The translations under genes were made by a program, and so were the position numbers. This document shows positions 1-12,500 of a stretch of 64,000 bases of DNA, piece by piece. The stretch is from Anastatus disparis (Eukaryota > Arthropoda > Insecta > Hymenoptera > Eupelmidae): contig JAFFSR010000015.1 of the NCBI GenBank assembly GCA_017163975.1, positions 1,060,501-1,124,500 on the forward strand, written 5' to 3'. The notes beneath the pieces are model-generated. The model was not told the origin of the DNA. It ran no database searches and worked only from the letters and a program-made list of their open reading frames with translations. The first letter of the stretch is position 1, and each line of letters opens with the position of its first letter.

Positions 1-2037
1 GTACAGTAATTCCTTTCTGCCTGGTTCAATAGTCGTGACAGATATGCTACAGGATGGTCGAAACCATCTTTTTCCTGACTCAACACTGCTCCGATAGCAT
101 AATCGGACGCGTCAGTAGTTAAAGTAAAAGTCTTGTTAAAATCAGGAAAAATCAGTATTGGTTGCTTAATGAGATGTCCTTTTAATTCTTGAAAACTCTG
201 TTCCTGAGCCTCCCCCCACTCGAATTTTGCGTCCTTTTTTAGCAAGTTCGACAGAGGTCTGGCGATTTTGGAGAAATCCATTATGAAGCGTCTGTAGTAT
301 CCAGCTAAGCCTAAAAATTGTCGAATATTTTTAGGTGTTTTTGGAGTAGGGAATTCCTGGACTGCCTTGATCTTTCCGGGATCTGGTTCGATACCCTTCT
401 CACTGATTATATGGCCTAGAAAGGTCACTTCTTTTCTCAAGAATTCTACCTTCTCTGGTTGAAGCGCAAGATTCGCTGCTCTGAGGCGTTCGAAAAACTG
501 ACGAGTTTTTCTTTCATGCTCGTGTAAGTCCTTGGAGTAAATGATAGTGTCGTCTAAGTATACTAACATCTCCGTATTTTGTAGTCCTAGCAATATTTGG
601 TCGGCGAGGCGCTGAAACGTTGCGGGCGCCCCCTTGAGGCCCTCCGGAAGACGTGTGTACTGATAATGTCCGTTGGGAGTGGTAAACGCACTTTTCCAAC
701 GATCGTCCTCATGTAAGGGTAGTTGTTGGTACCCATGAGCTAAATCGAACACGGAATAATATACTGACCCTCCGAGTTGGTCTAAAATGTCAGTTATGTT
801 GGGTAACGGGTAAGCATCCCCTATAGTCTTTTTATTAAGATTACGGAAGTCGATGACCATCCGCCAACGCGGGTTTCCGTATTTGTCGGGTTTCTTGGGC
901 ACTATCACAACTGGATTATTTGAAGGTGACCAGGATGGTTCTATAACTCCATCCTTAAGTTTCTTGGCTACTTCGTCTTTTATAACTTGTTTATGAATAG
1001 GCGTATGCCTATATTGTTTAGTATTTATGGGAATATCGTTGGTCGTTGGTATCCTATGCTCAGTTAAATGAGTAACTGGTAAAAGATCCCCAGGTAGAAG
1101 AAATACATCATGATATTCAGTAAGTAATTTCTTTACATGTGCCTTTTCCTCATGGTTTAGGTGGTCCAATGCCATAATGTCCAGGAGCTTTTGCACTCGT
1201 TGATAAGGGGTGGTGATACGCCCTTCATCAGTCTCGGTCATGGCATCTGTATAGAAATCAGGGTCCACATATTCAAAAGGCAAGATCTCTCGAGGATTTA
1301 TACTTATTAAGGCATCCTCTGCACTGGTGTTTATTACCAAGATTCTGCATTTTCCATTGTCATTGCTGACAAGTCCTTCTCCGAGAAACACCTGGTCATT
1401 ACCTACGTCGATTCGAGGTAGGTATCCTTCTTTTAGATGAGTGCTTTTCAGATTTATTTCTAGTACCTGCCTGCTTCTACTAGGAATGCAGTAATGAGTG
1501 GCAGTTTCGCTCGAAGATTCTACTGAGGTTTCAAGTTCGCACAATGATAATTGGTCGATGGAACTCCCATGAGTAGCATCATTAGTATGGTTGGTTTTAT
1601 TTGGCTCTTGATCGATAAAGGGAATGGAATGCATCGCGTCTCTAGATATCATGAGAGCGTGGTTATAGTAAGATATAACAGCATCTTCTTCCTTGAGGTA
1701 ACGTCTACCTATTAATCCATCCTGATCGATAGGGAATGTTGGTCCTACTACATGGAATTTTACCGGCCTTTTCCTTAAAGTGAGCCAGGTGGTACCATAT
1801 GTTTTTATGCATTCATTGGTAATCCCACTCAACTCAGTGCTTCGAGTAGGATCGTATGGTATATCATCGCGTAAAGTAGTGCACTTTACCAAGTTTACTG
1901 CTGCACCGTTGTCAATCATGAAGGTCATCCAAGGTTGTTTACCTTCAGTCACATATAGTCTGACAGCAGTAGGGTCGTCTACTTCACTATCGTTGTCAGT
2001 AAGTCCCCGATACATGGAAACTCGTTTGCACTCTCGT
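1..2037 (-). CDS. pol: Ty3/Gypsy pol polyprotein (protease, RT, start of RNase H), partial
   Basis: Read on the minus strand, this frame is open from 2037 to the left edge, so the rest of RNase H and integrase lie outside the window. Order seen: an aspartic-protease-like segment near 1919-1901, reverse transcriptase over about 1050-330 with the catalytic motif YLDD at 560-549, and RNase H beginning near 120 with DASDYAIGAVLSQ. These motifs are diagnostic of Ty3/Gypsy elements, whose pol copies element RNA into DNA inside a capsid. The frame overlaps the end of gag by 59 nt and lies in the -1 frame, the usual arrangement for ribosomal frameshifting. I saw no convincing slippery heptamer. Oddity: the protease triplet is D-N-G where families normally have D-T/S-G. 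No stop codons were met, so this copy is young or recently active. Confidence 0.93.
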
Positions 2038-3325
2038 TTATCAACATCACCTGCATCGAGTTCTGTTGAGAAGGTGCATTCTGTATTACTGGTTGCGATG
2101 AGTTCGGTGTTGCTTGTCTCTGGCTCGTCGATTCTTGGTTGCGACGAGCCAGCTGCCAGTTTAAAGCAGGCTGATTATTGAATGCAGATTGTCGTGGAGC
2201 TTCAGTTTGATTTGGAGGCATCCGATTATAGTTATTAGGTGTTCGATAAGCATTATATCCAGGCTCATACCCTTGTGGTCGCTGATAATTAGTTGAAGGT
2301 CTCTGTCCTCCGGGCACATAAGGGTTGTATAAACGAGCGTCCTGTGAGAACATCTGTTGCTGTTGCTGGGTATATTGCGGTCGAGGTGTATAATGATTTT
2401 GATTAAACCTCTGTGGTGAGTTATTCACGTTATAATCCTGTGGTATTTGTCTGATTTTAGATTGATTGGTCCTTTGCACATTATAGTTTGTGCGTCCCTG
2501 CCTCTGCTGGAATCCAGGCCGAGTATTATTATTCACCATGGATTGAGATGCGTAGTTTTGGCTTTGATGCCGGTTTTGTCCATTATTCCAATTGTTGTTC
2601 GGATTTCTTGGCTTCCAATGATTTTCGGCCGAAAATTCGGTCTGTTCCCAGTTTACCTTGGGCATTTGTCCATGAAATTTATATCTGGTATCCGGCAGTA
2701 TTTTTGCTTCCATGCGAGTTTCTATACGCACTGCATCCTTATAAGCGTCAGCTAGGGTGGCGGGATTTTTCCCATCCACTTGTACAGATATATCGGCAGG
2801 TAGTCCTCTTATGAAGATGTCCTTTGCCGCGTATTCTAAAGGTTTTATCATGTCGTTCAGGTTAGCATCAGTCGCTCCTGGAATGTCGTCCTTTAGAACA
2901 TTCTTAGCCCCACTGAGCAGAATGTTTAGTCGATCGTAGAAATCTCCTACGGTCTCTCCCTGTTTCATTCTCATGTCATTTATTTTAGTCGTATAGTAAG
3001 TGTACGTCTTGCCCGGTGCGAATCTAGTCTTCAAATGATTCACTAGGCTGTCGATGTTGGCAAATGCATGGCCATATGTGCAGTCTCTAGCATTGCCGCG
3101 CAACTTTGTTAGCACGGCCTTGACATATTGTCCTTCACTTCCTGCAGGCACATATTCTTTTCCATTGCGAACATCCTGTATAAAGTCCTTCAAGGGCATA
3201 TTATGCCCGTCAAAACTGCGCAGGCCCTGCAGGGCATTATGTAAGGCGAAACTATTCGCCATAGCCGTCATCATAAGCATGGATGGATCGGCTTGTCCTT
3301 GTCGGTTTTGTGTGTCGTCGGGCAT
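1979..3325 (-). CDS. gag: Ty3/Gypsy gag capsid protein
   Basis: A 448-residue open frame on the minus strand starting at an ATG at 3325. Residues about 30-190 have the helical, leucine-rich character of retrotransposon gag capsid domains. From about residue 230 the protein is very rich in N, Q, P, R and Y, a low-complexity basic tail likely to bind RNA. No CCHC zinc knuckle is visible, as in errantivirus-type insect Gypsy elements, where gag lacks it. It ends at 1979 and overlaps the -1 frame of pol. Position directly before protease/RT supports the assignment. The frame is uninterrupted. Confidence 0.88.
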   Translation of the reverse strand: MPDDTQNRQGQADPSMLMMTAMANSFALHNALQGLRSFDGHNMPLKDFIQDVRNGKEYVPAGSEGQYVKAVLTKLRGNARDCTYGHAFANIDSLVNHLKTRFAPGKTYTYYTTKINDMRMKQGETVGDFYDRLNILLSGAKNVLKDDIPGATDANLNDMIKPLEYAAKDIFIRGLPADISVQVDGKNPATLADAYKDAVRIETRMEAKILPDTRYKFHGQMPKVNWEQTEFSAENHWKPRNPNNNWNNGQNRHQSQNYASQSMVNNNTRPGFQQRQGRTNYNVQRTNQSKIRQIPQDYNVNNSPQRFNQNHYTPRPQYTQQQQQMFSQDARLYNPYVPGGQRPSTNYQRPQGYEPGYNAYRTPNNYNRMPPNQTEAPRQSAFNNQPALNWQLARRNQESTSQRQATPNSSQPVIQNAPSQQNSMQVMLINESANEFPCIGDLLTTIVK

Positions 3326-5186
3326 TTCTACTTTCAGTCCGCTTTATTCGTTACCTAGTCTTGCTAAATACCCCCAAATAAAATATTAAACTAATTTTAG
3401 CAATTACCTGCGGCAATACTAATTCCGAATTAAATCTTCTAACTATGGATTCCGTTTCTGGAATTTCGCACCTAAAGAGATAATTTACACGGTTAGTGAA
3501 TTCAAGTTTTTATTTATTCAATTTAAATCTGGTGAGTTGCCACACATTTAATGTTTAAAAGTAATAAAGAAAAAGAAGTTTTTTCTTTTTTTTTTTTTAA
3601 ATAACCAAGTAAATAAAATAAGATTGGACATTTTCTTTTTTTAATAATTCCCTCAGTAGGTTCAGAGCCATATACATAGTATGGACGCTTTATCAACCCT
3701 ACTACCGAGCAAGTCAATCTACCTCCCGATTCGCGTTCAATGAACTTTTCAGCAACGAAGAGATTCCGAAATCCCACTGCTATTGTCCAGTCTTTAAGAG
3801 TCTGAACTTAGATCAATCGAGGATCTAAAAATTAGGATTAATGTCCATAAGACCTCGTTTGTTGTGGTCATGGGAGAATAGCAGGAATATAAAAAAAATT
3901 TTTTTTTTTTCTAAAGATGCATATAAGTAGCCGCCGTATCTTAAGGAAAGATTATTGACTAGCAACAATCTCCAAAACGCTTTCATATTGTAACCTGATA
4001 ATATCACGGTCAAGGAAAAGATGGAAATGGTTAGGATAATTTAAAATTTTAAATAGTTACAGAGAAATATACTGGAACTGTCAAATTGACGTACCCGTGT
4101 CTGAATTTGGCAACATTAAGTGACAGACGAAGGTTACCGGATGTAAAGAAGCAGAATTTAAAAAGTTATTAATAATGATCTACCCCATTTGTTATATTAG
4201 ACATAGTTTAATTACAAACAAAGAGACTTTTATCACACAAAATGGAATTACCACGATTTAACGGAACAACAACAATGATTCTTAGAAAAAGAAGTAGAAT
4301 TTTCGGAGAATTTATTACGAATCTATTGTTGTAACAACTACAACAATTACAACGTAATATAAGCGAGAATTCTGAAGCAAAAATAAAGGGAAATGCTTTT
4401 CCAACGAGTGAAGTTATTTGCAAGTCCATTACATTAAAATAACTTATTGGCAAAAGAGGACAATGTGTTGAATAAATTCCAACAGCAAAATGGAATAAAC
4501 ATGACATAAAAAGAATAAAATAAATTCTTATTCTTGCTTAACGTCAAGACAGGAAATTTTCCAGAGTGTAGGAGTGTTCTAACGCGAGAACTCAGAGTGT
4601 AGTACTCCATTAGAGAGGATTAAAATGTTGCACAATTAACGTAAAAATTTTTTTTTCTTTAAAATGAATAGAGAATTTCCTTTATATTTTCCCTTGGGCA
4701 ATTATAAAGTATTTACTTTAACATCGGAAAATGTACTCGGATTTGAACTCAAGCACAGCATTTGAAGGTCGCTTTACAAGCATTGACATCTCGACAACAG
4801 GGATATTTCCATAGAGAAAATAGTTTAAGAGCAATACATAAAGATTAGAATAAATTTCATTTACAATTCTGAACTTATTCCAATCCTGCAGAAATAGAAG
4901 AATAAGTTCACAAAATTGTTAATTAAACAAGATTAATAAGGGTTAACCCGAGAGTAAAATAGTTGAATCTGATACGATACACCAGGACTAAATGGTGCAT
5001 ACGAAATATTTATTAATAGTCTAGAAAAAGTTTATCAGGAGTTTAATAACGTATTACACACAAAAGGAAACAAAGTATTGATTTAAATAATTTAATAAGT
5101 CCCCCGTTGACCTCTCCCCCTTACTAAGTTTATTGTCGTCCCCGACAATTCACTTTTTGTTAGGGCGAAGTTAGAAATTATGGTCT

Positions 5187-5440
5187 CAAATCAATTAATA
5201 ACATCATTGCTGATTGCTAATAGCAAGAAGCATACAACATTATTAGTCAGAACGGAATATAAAAGAAGAGTTAAATCACCCAACGGTTTGAAAGAATTGA
5301 AAGCAATTATCAGAATCGTTGTTGCTTGCAAATGAAAAGAGAGATACCACGTTACAAACAAAAGAACAGTTACATAATTAATGATTTGCAACAACTCAAA
5401 TTAATAATAAGATCATTGTTGATTGCTAAATAGCAAAAGA
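5187..5440. repeat. Two copies of a short repeat with a 13-nt palindrome
   Basis: Segments near 5190-5225 and 5399-5435 share the order ATTAATAA, ATCATTG, TGATTGCTAA, AGCAA. The first copy contains TTGCTAATAGCAA, a perfect 6-bp stem around one base; the second has one extra A. Function unknown. Confidence 0.5.
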
Positions 5441-7192
5441 GTAGTTATTTCATTATTTGTTATACTTTTATTCAATTAGACAAGTAAATTTTAAGTGATC
5501 ATTAGTTTTATTTTTACGTGTTACAATAGGAGTTATATTAAGGAATTATGTTTTTTTTTTCTTTTTTTATGCTTTATTTTCGTTAACCATGAGTCGATAA
5601 TGAAAATTGTGTATATATTAAACAAAATAATTTGAGAAAAATCATAACCGGTAATTAGCACGTACTCGATGCGGAACAAGAGTCCAACATTATTGAATTA
5701 TTATATTAGATTTAGGAATTCAGTTAAGATACATATTATTAGAATAATTCTTTATGCGACAGAATAAAAGAAAAATGTTAGAATTTCTTTACCCTATATG
5801 TTTTTTTTTTCTTTTTTTTTTTTTTGTTTGTGCATTAGTATTTAATATATAATATACTTTATTTTAGATAATTTACCGCCGGTTATTAGACGGGTCGAAT
5901 GTGAATTTATTATTCCCAAAGTGTAAGTACACAGGGACATTATTCATTGATATAAGTTGATAAAATAGCGACTGTCGGATTGTATGGACTCATACAAAAT
6001 AGCTATTGTACATGTGAAGGGTTTAACACTTTAGGAAGAGAAATTTTAAGAGTAAGATTATTTAGAATTCGGAAACTAGAGTGAGCGTGATATTTAGGCG
6101 AACTTACAATATGACAAAAACTTAGACTTAGTTAGAAAATTTTTGACTAATACGTCAAAATTAGATTACGTAACTAGTTTTTATGAATTAGTTTAAAGGT
6201 AAACATGATCAATAATTTTATCTTTTACATTAACTTTGAAAAGATTTGTTAATAACATTCATTGAGTACTAAGTTATTTAAATGATAATATAGAAATCAA
6301 TTTGCAATGTTCGTTTATCGAAGGCTAAGATTAACTCGCTTGTTTTCGGATTAAACTGCGCCGCTTGGATGAACACGTATCATCATAGAGAATTAATGTG
6401 TGAAACACGTAATTATTAAAATTAATTTGAATGATAATAAAGACAATTTATAATAAAATAAAAAAAAAAATTACTAGTTAGATTAGTAGTATTATATTAA
6501 TAAGTTAATTAAACGTAATTAAAATTATTATTATTTACGTTTGATGGCAGCATACCCAGTGTATATGTATAAAAATAAAAATAAAAAAAAAATATGATTT
6601 TACCTAGGTTTTTCCTAGTTTGGTCAAACTTGAATTCTCTAGACGGTGTTACACTAACACCTTATATAACTACTACCTTGAACGCCGAAACTTATTCACT
6701 AACTAACTATTTTGGTTTATGATAATTATAAAAATTCGGTAAAAGTTACTGTGTTGCTTTTGGAACAAGACTGATGCGCGTTGTCTTGTCCAGGTAGCTT
6801 ATATACTTATGAAACTAATGGGAGAGGTACCCTCTCTTTCGAGGTTTGCCTTATTTTAACTAAATTAATATTATATTTCTTTTAATCCCCTCCCTGAAGT
6901 TGCACTATTTTATGGGAACGCATCAAATTTTATTTTACCTAACCGTTTTTACTGGAAACAGTAGATTCTACGTTTGCACTTTTTGGTGTCGGAGTCACAT
7001 AATTAGATAAAAAGTATGAAACCTAAACTTTTGAGCAAAACGATATTTTATTATCTTAACTTATCGTGAGAAAGAGTCTACATTAGTTCTCAACAAAAAG
7101 AAATTTATTTTATTCGTTTTACGTGGTAATTGGCGGTGCTGCTTTATTATATTTTTGGAATTAGTTTTCGTAAGTAATTGTACATTGTTACT

Positions 7193-7321
7193 ATCTTGAA
7201 CCTTTAGTACAAGATTTATTGTCCGCAACCTAATGTATGTATAATTTGTGCAGTTCCTTTGATTCATTACACTTTTTAGATATTTATTTCTTGATTTCAT
7301 CTTGAACCTTTAGTACAAGAT
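7193..7321. repeat. Duplicated 23-nt hairpin
   Basis: An identical 23-nt sequence occurs at 7193-7215 and 7299-7321. Its ends ATCTTG and CAAGAT pair in a 6-bp stem around an 11-nt loop. It lies at the left edge of a hairpin cluster in the putative leader. Confidence 0.75.
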
Positions 7322-7420
7322 TATTAGGTAAAAATTTTTTTCTTCTTTTATTTATTTTGATAATTTTCTTGTTTGTATCTTATTTTCTTTTTGTATCTGT
7401 AATTATATTGCCTTAGTTAT

Positions 7421-7662
7421 ACTATTAGCGTATGCTGTGGGCATCTGTACTCCCTAATAGTGCTCGAATAACATTCGCAAGCGTATGCTGTGGGCATCTG
7501 TACTCCCTTGCGATGAATTCGACGTCTTAATTATGCTACAGTGATCACAAAAGTTGATCACAAATAGCGCTCGAATATCAGCCGGCCAGGGTATGCTTAT
7601 TGCATCTGTACTCCCTAGCGCGTACCCGACGGCTTAATTATACTACAGCGGATAATCACAAA
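7421..7662. repeat. Tandem repeat of about 100 bp with hairpins sharing a loop but not a stem
   Basis: Three occurrences of a nearly constant loop (it contains GTATGC, GCATCTG and TACTCC) are each enclosed by different but complementary stems. These are ACTATTAG/CTAATAGT at 7421-7428 and 7454-7461; TCGCAAG/CTTGCGA at 7475-7481 and 7507-7513, with a further outer CGAAT/ATTCG; and a weaker third stem, AGG/CCT plus outer GCCG/CGGC, around 7580-7635. The second and third lie in tandem units at about 7458-7564 and 7565-7662. Stem change with retained pairing suggests structure matters. Confidence 0.7.
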
Positions 7663-7732
7663 TAGTATACGATATTAAGCTACGCGATTTTTTTCATATT
7701 TCTTCATTTTGTAATTTTTTTATTTAGTCATC

Positions 7733-7795
7733 GGACCTTAACAAAAAGCATCCGGTAATAATCATCATCTCACGACCTTAACAAAAAGCATCGGG
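7733..7795. repeat. Direct repeat of an 18-nt motif
   Basis: GACCTTAACAAAAAGCATC occurs twice, about 45 bp apart, the first copy flanked by a short CGGA/TCCG complement. It continues the run of small repeats in this part of the putative leader. Confidence 0.6.
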
Positions 7796-8412
7796 ATGGC
7801 ATTCATTTTCAATTCATTTGTATTCAATTTTGTATCTCATTTTTTTTATAATTCAATTTGTATTCTTTTTCGTTTCGTAGTTTTTCGCTTTATACTCGAG
7901 TCGCACATCTGATTCGACTAATCATGGCTGCTATTATCATACTATATGGTGATCAATCACATAGTAAAAGCCATCATTTTTGGACCATCTGCCCAATCCA
8001 TGAGAGTCAGTAATTTTTCTTAACCTACTTAATAACTATAATATTTATATTACCGGTACTGGATTTTGAATTTGTATGATTTTAGAAATAAAGCAGCTGT
8101 TACTCATTAGTAATTTACAGAAATTTATTTATGTAATTAATGTTATTAAGTTGAGAGGAAAGAAAAAAAAAATTGTTTTCTCTCTTCTTTTTTTTTTTTA
8201 AAAAAAAAAGGAAAATTATGTTTCATATCCGCCAGCAGATACGTATTATTTTGTAAGTATGATTTGAGAAAAATATTACTATATTTCCACAAAAAAAATT
8301 ATTGCTTGTGACTCCGATCCAAAATTTATTCGGAATTATTAGATTTAGCATTAGTGCTTAAACTACTACTAGAATTATTTCTACTTCATGCTTTAAATTT
8401 AAATTGATTGGG

Positions 8413-8436
8413 ATGCATATTAATTGAAATATGCAT
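8413..8436. repeat. Hairpin, 9-bp perfect stem
   Basis: ATGCATATT (8413-8421) and AATATGCAT (8428-8436) pair perfectly around a 6-nt loop. Confidence 0.6.
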
Positions 8437-9470
8437 ACCTGTTAATTATTGGAATAAGCGTAAAAAAAATCCCCTCCGATTTGGATAGGTTGATTGTGTT
8501 CACCTGAAACTTACGAAATTGCATTAAAGTATTTACTTAAATATATCTATAAATGTGATTTCGTACAATAGCAATTCGTATACGCGGTTTTAGTTAAAAT
8601 ATATAAGACGATATATTTTATTTCGGTAATATTTAAAATACTAGTTGTATTACTATGAGAACAATATATGATTAGTGCGACGCTTTGCATTTTTATCGCC
8701 TCACTTGTTTTAGGTGACAACGTGAAACTGACAGTTACGTTTAAGAAAAATCGCATTAAATTTCTACCCTTTTTTTTCTTTTGAAACAAGATTCTGGCTT
8801 GCAGCATTAAATTTTAAGTTAACGTTGGTAACAATAAGCGTTTAATTTATTATAAAATATGAAATTTAGTTAAATAAAGCGTAATAATAATTTAATTTAT
8901 TGTACCGATTATTATTAACTGTAAGCACAAGTTGCAACTGATTTAAAACATTTTAAAATGGTTCTAACTTTTGGTCTCGAAATTATATTGAATAGAGAGT
9001 TAATTATGAATATATTTAATTATTAGATTTATTTAACCGAATGACGTAATTATGAATTAACATATTTGAATAATTATAATTTGTAGTGTTTGACCATTTA
9101 TTTTTATTTTATTGAATAAATATTTACTGCCGAATTATATCTTTAATATTGGTTTTGTGAATTGGTTATTTTTATTATATATAGGTAAATTATGTTATCT
9201 ATTGTGCAATAGTTTCATGAGCAAAACAAACAAAAAAAAAAATTTCAACTTGAAAAATAGATAGTAGTTAGGTTAATTATTAGTTAGTTTGATTGTAATT
9301 ATTAATTTATTTAACTAAACGAGAATAAAACTGAGAACAAATTATAGAAATAATTGAAAAATCATGTTTAGTTAAATTAACTAGTCATTTTAGTAAAGTT
9401 AAAGTTGAATTATTTAGTTGAAAATTTTAAAATTAGCATTCCGCGGTAAATACTAAGTTTAAATTGTAGT

Positions 9471-9530
9471 TACCATAAATGGTATGGATTATAGATCGTT
9501 ACCATAAGTTATTTCTCCCGGATGGTAACG
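9471..9530. repeat. Two hairpins built on the TTACCAT motif
   Basis: TACCAT/ATGGTA (9471-9484) encloses 2 nt. CGTTACCAT (9497-9505) pairs with ATGGTAACG (9522-9530) in a 9-bp perfect stem around 16 nt. A third unpaired GTTACCAT follows near 9548. Confidence 0.65.
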
Positions 9531-12500
9531 GATAATTTCAGATTTTTGTTACCATGTAGGTAGTTTTAAAGATTTTATCGACCAGAGATTTATTATATAT
9601 ATTATGGTAATTTTAATTTTAGCGCTGAAATTTAGAATGACTGATATTATTTAATTATTTAAATTAGCTTTAATTTTTGTAAAAAATAAAAAAAAATTTT
9701 CAAAATAGTTCTATTTTTAGTTTTAGCAAAAGTTTATTGCTGCATGGCCATAACTTCGCATAAAAATTTTAAAATTTAATTAGTATTTTAAGATTTATTC
9801 ACGTCGTCACTTCCTTCGCATAAGGTTAATGATGTAATTGTACTTTAATCAAAATTTATTTTAAATATGAAAATTGGCAGTTCATTAGTTTATTCTAATT
9901 TATTAATCATACCAATTGCTATTGTTTATTAAAATAATTAGATAAATGCTTGCGAATTGGCGAGCATTTCATATATAGATTTACGAATAATTCGTTAGTT
10001 ATTTAAAATTTCGCATTTGATCTAAATTCCCATGTCCCATCTATTAATTATTACAAGCAAATTTGCATGCATCTTTTTATCTTAAATCTAATAGTTTTAA
10101 CTAATTTTAATTCCCATTTATTCTTAAAATAATTGGATTAACCTTTGTATGAATCGTATTGTTTTTCAAATGTTTCTTAAATTCGGATTTTTCATTATTA
10201 TTATAAATTACGCACTTATTATTATGGATTCGTATGCTATTGATCTTTCCATTCTTGCTTGCATGAAGAGGAAGTCAGTTTAATTAGATTATTCATAAAA
10301 CATGTTAATTAATTATTGCTAGCGTTTTTTTTTATAAACAGGTTGGCACCTTAGGTGGAAAAGAAACGTCAACAGAAAATACGTAGATCAAAATTTAAAA
10401 GAGATACTATAGGACTCGAAACAAGACTTTCTCATCATGCCTGCAATAGGTTAATTGTTAGTTATTAAAATTCCTACGTGATAAACCTAACTACAAATCG
10501 CAATGACACTAATTTACGTGTGTCAAGTATATATTTCATTATTTAGTCGGTTATTCGCATTTCGCAGATTGCTAGAATTAATTCGTGTAAAAGCATTGAG
10601 TTTAGTTAGATAAGAAAATATCCAATTGCACTCGGCCGTGATTTAGCAAGAAAAACGGTTTTATAATTCTTGGTGAGGATGAGCACCCCTCAGTCCAGTG
10701 TCCAATTGCCGCCGTGTGAACGCGCTAAAATTTCTTAAAGTTTTTAATTACGGATTTTTTTTTTTTTTTTTTTTTTTTTAACATCCTCTTTGGCGTCAAG
10801 ATTTTTGGTTTCTATAAAATGAATTATTTACAATAATATGTAGAAAGAAAAATTTTCGTTTTATTATTATTAATAATAATGGATTTTTTTTTGTTTACGT
10901 AATTTATTTGACTAAAATAGATTCGGAAGAATAATCTCTTGATTCGGAGACGTTTTAATTTCTTTTAAAATTTTAAAATAATGTGTTTATTAAAACAAAA
11001 CAGTTTTTATAATATATAAATCATTTACTATTTGTAAAAGAGGGATTAAAATTTTTGGAATTATACAGAATTAAATTTAAATAATAATTATTAATCATTT
11101 TTCTTATGACATTCAATTATTTAATTTAAAATAAAATGATTGATGCAATTTTTATACTTATTTTTAACAAGTTTATTTTTATTGTTATTAATTAATTTGA
11201 ATTTTATTATTATTTTAAAGTTTTATTATTAATTATTACGTTATAAACTAAAATTTTGGATTTATTGAAAGAATTGATTTAATTGAGTCTAAAGCTAATT
11301 TAACATATTAATGAATCATATAAATTATTAAGTTATTTTCTAATTAGATTATATTTTTAGTTATAACAATAGTGTAAAATATTCAATTAAACACAAAAAA
11401 AAAATTCATTAACTAAATTATTGCGACAAAAACAAAGAAAATGTAGAAAAACAGTTCTATCTTAAAAGCAAAAGATTTCAAGCAACATTCATTTATATTA
11501 TTCTGAATTTTTAACAATCATAATTTCTGTCAATTTACCGATTTTTCTTTATTTAATGTTATTTATATTATTTATAATTATTATTTTGATGTAAGAATTT
11601 GACAACTTTGTTCAAAAATAATTTTACTTTTATTAATAAATTAGAGTTATTGCTGTAACATTTTACTTGGATTATTTTTGGTCAATGTATTACTTTGAAT
11701 TTTCAATTATGTTCGACCACAACTTATTAAAGAAAAAAAAATTTTTTAAAGTGTAAATAGTAGTTTTTACTATATTACTACTATGTTAACATTAGTATTT
11801 TGTAACTTTTATAGTTTGATTTAACTGCTTTAGGCAAATTTCTTTTAAAATGTTTTATTCAAAAAGATTTTAACTATAGTTTAATAAAATGTTATTTATA
11901 CACGATGTTGAAACATTTTTCTGCATTTTGGAAAATATTCATATACGGAATTTTTTTTTTTTTTTTTTGAACATTTAGCATTTAAACAACTTATTTTAAA
12001 AAAAAATTTTATGGCAAAACCTTATTTATTTTTCTGATATAGGACTTAGAAATTTTACTTTTTTTTATTAAATTTTATTTATTCTAATCAATTGCAACTA
12101 ATTTAGCAGTCATTATAGTCATATTTATTTTTGTTAAGGCTTAAGCTTTATGAGGCTTAATTTAGAAGGTTGTATTCGAAAGTTTAAATTTATGACTTTC
12201 ACAGGGCCTTTCTTTTACTAGAGCGAAAGGACCCATCCCCCTCGATATTAGTGCTTTGGTATATAACACTAGAAATTCGAGAAAAAGGAAAAAGAAAAAT
12301 TTTTTTTTTTTTATGGTTACTTATTTGCCAATATTTTCCTTCTTACTATTTCGAACGGCATTTACTGAAGGCTTGTAAAAAACTACATGCTTTCACACAG
12401 AATCTCTATGCTACGGCTAAACTTATACGTTTATAATAGTTACGCCTACTGTCCCTGCCTACCTACTACCTGTATTTTATAATGCGGAGGCTCAAGGGTA

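Noticed and set aside
7421..7662. CRISPR-like array
   Set aside because: Only two to three units, no regular spacers, eukaryotic context.
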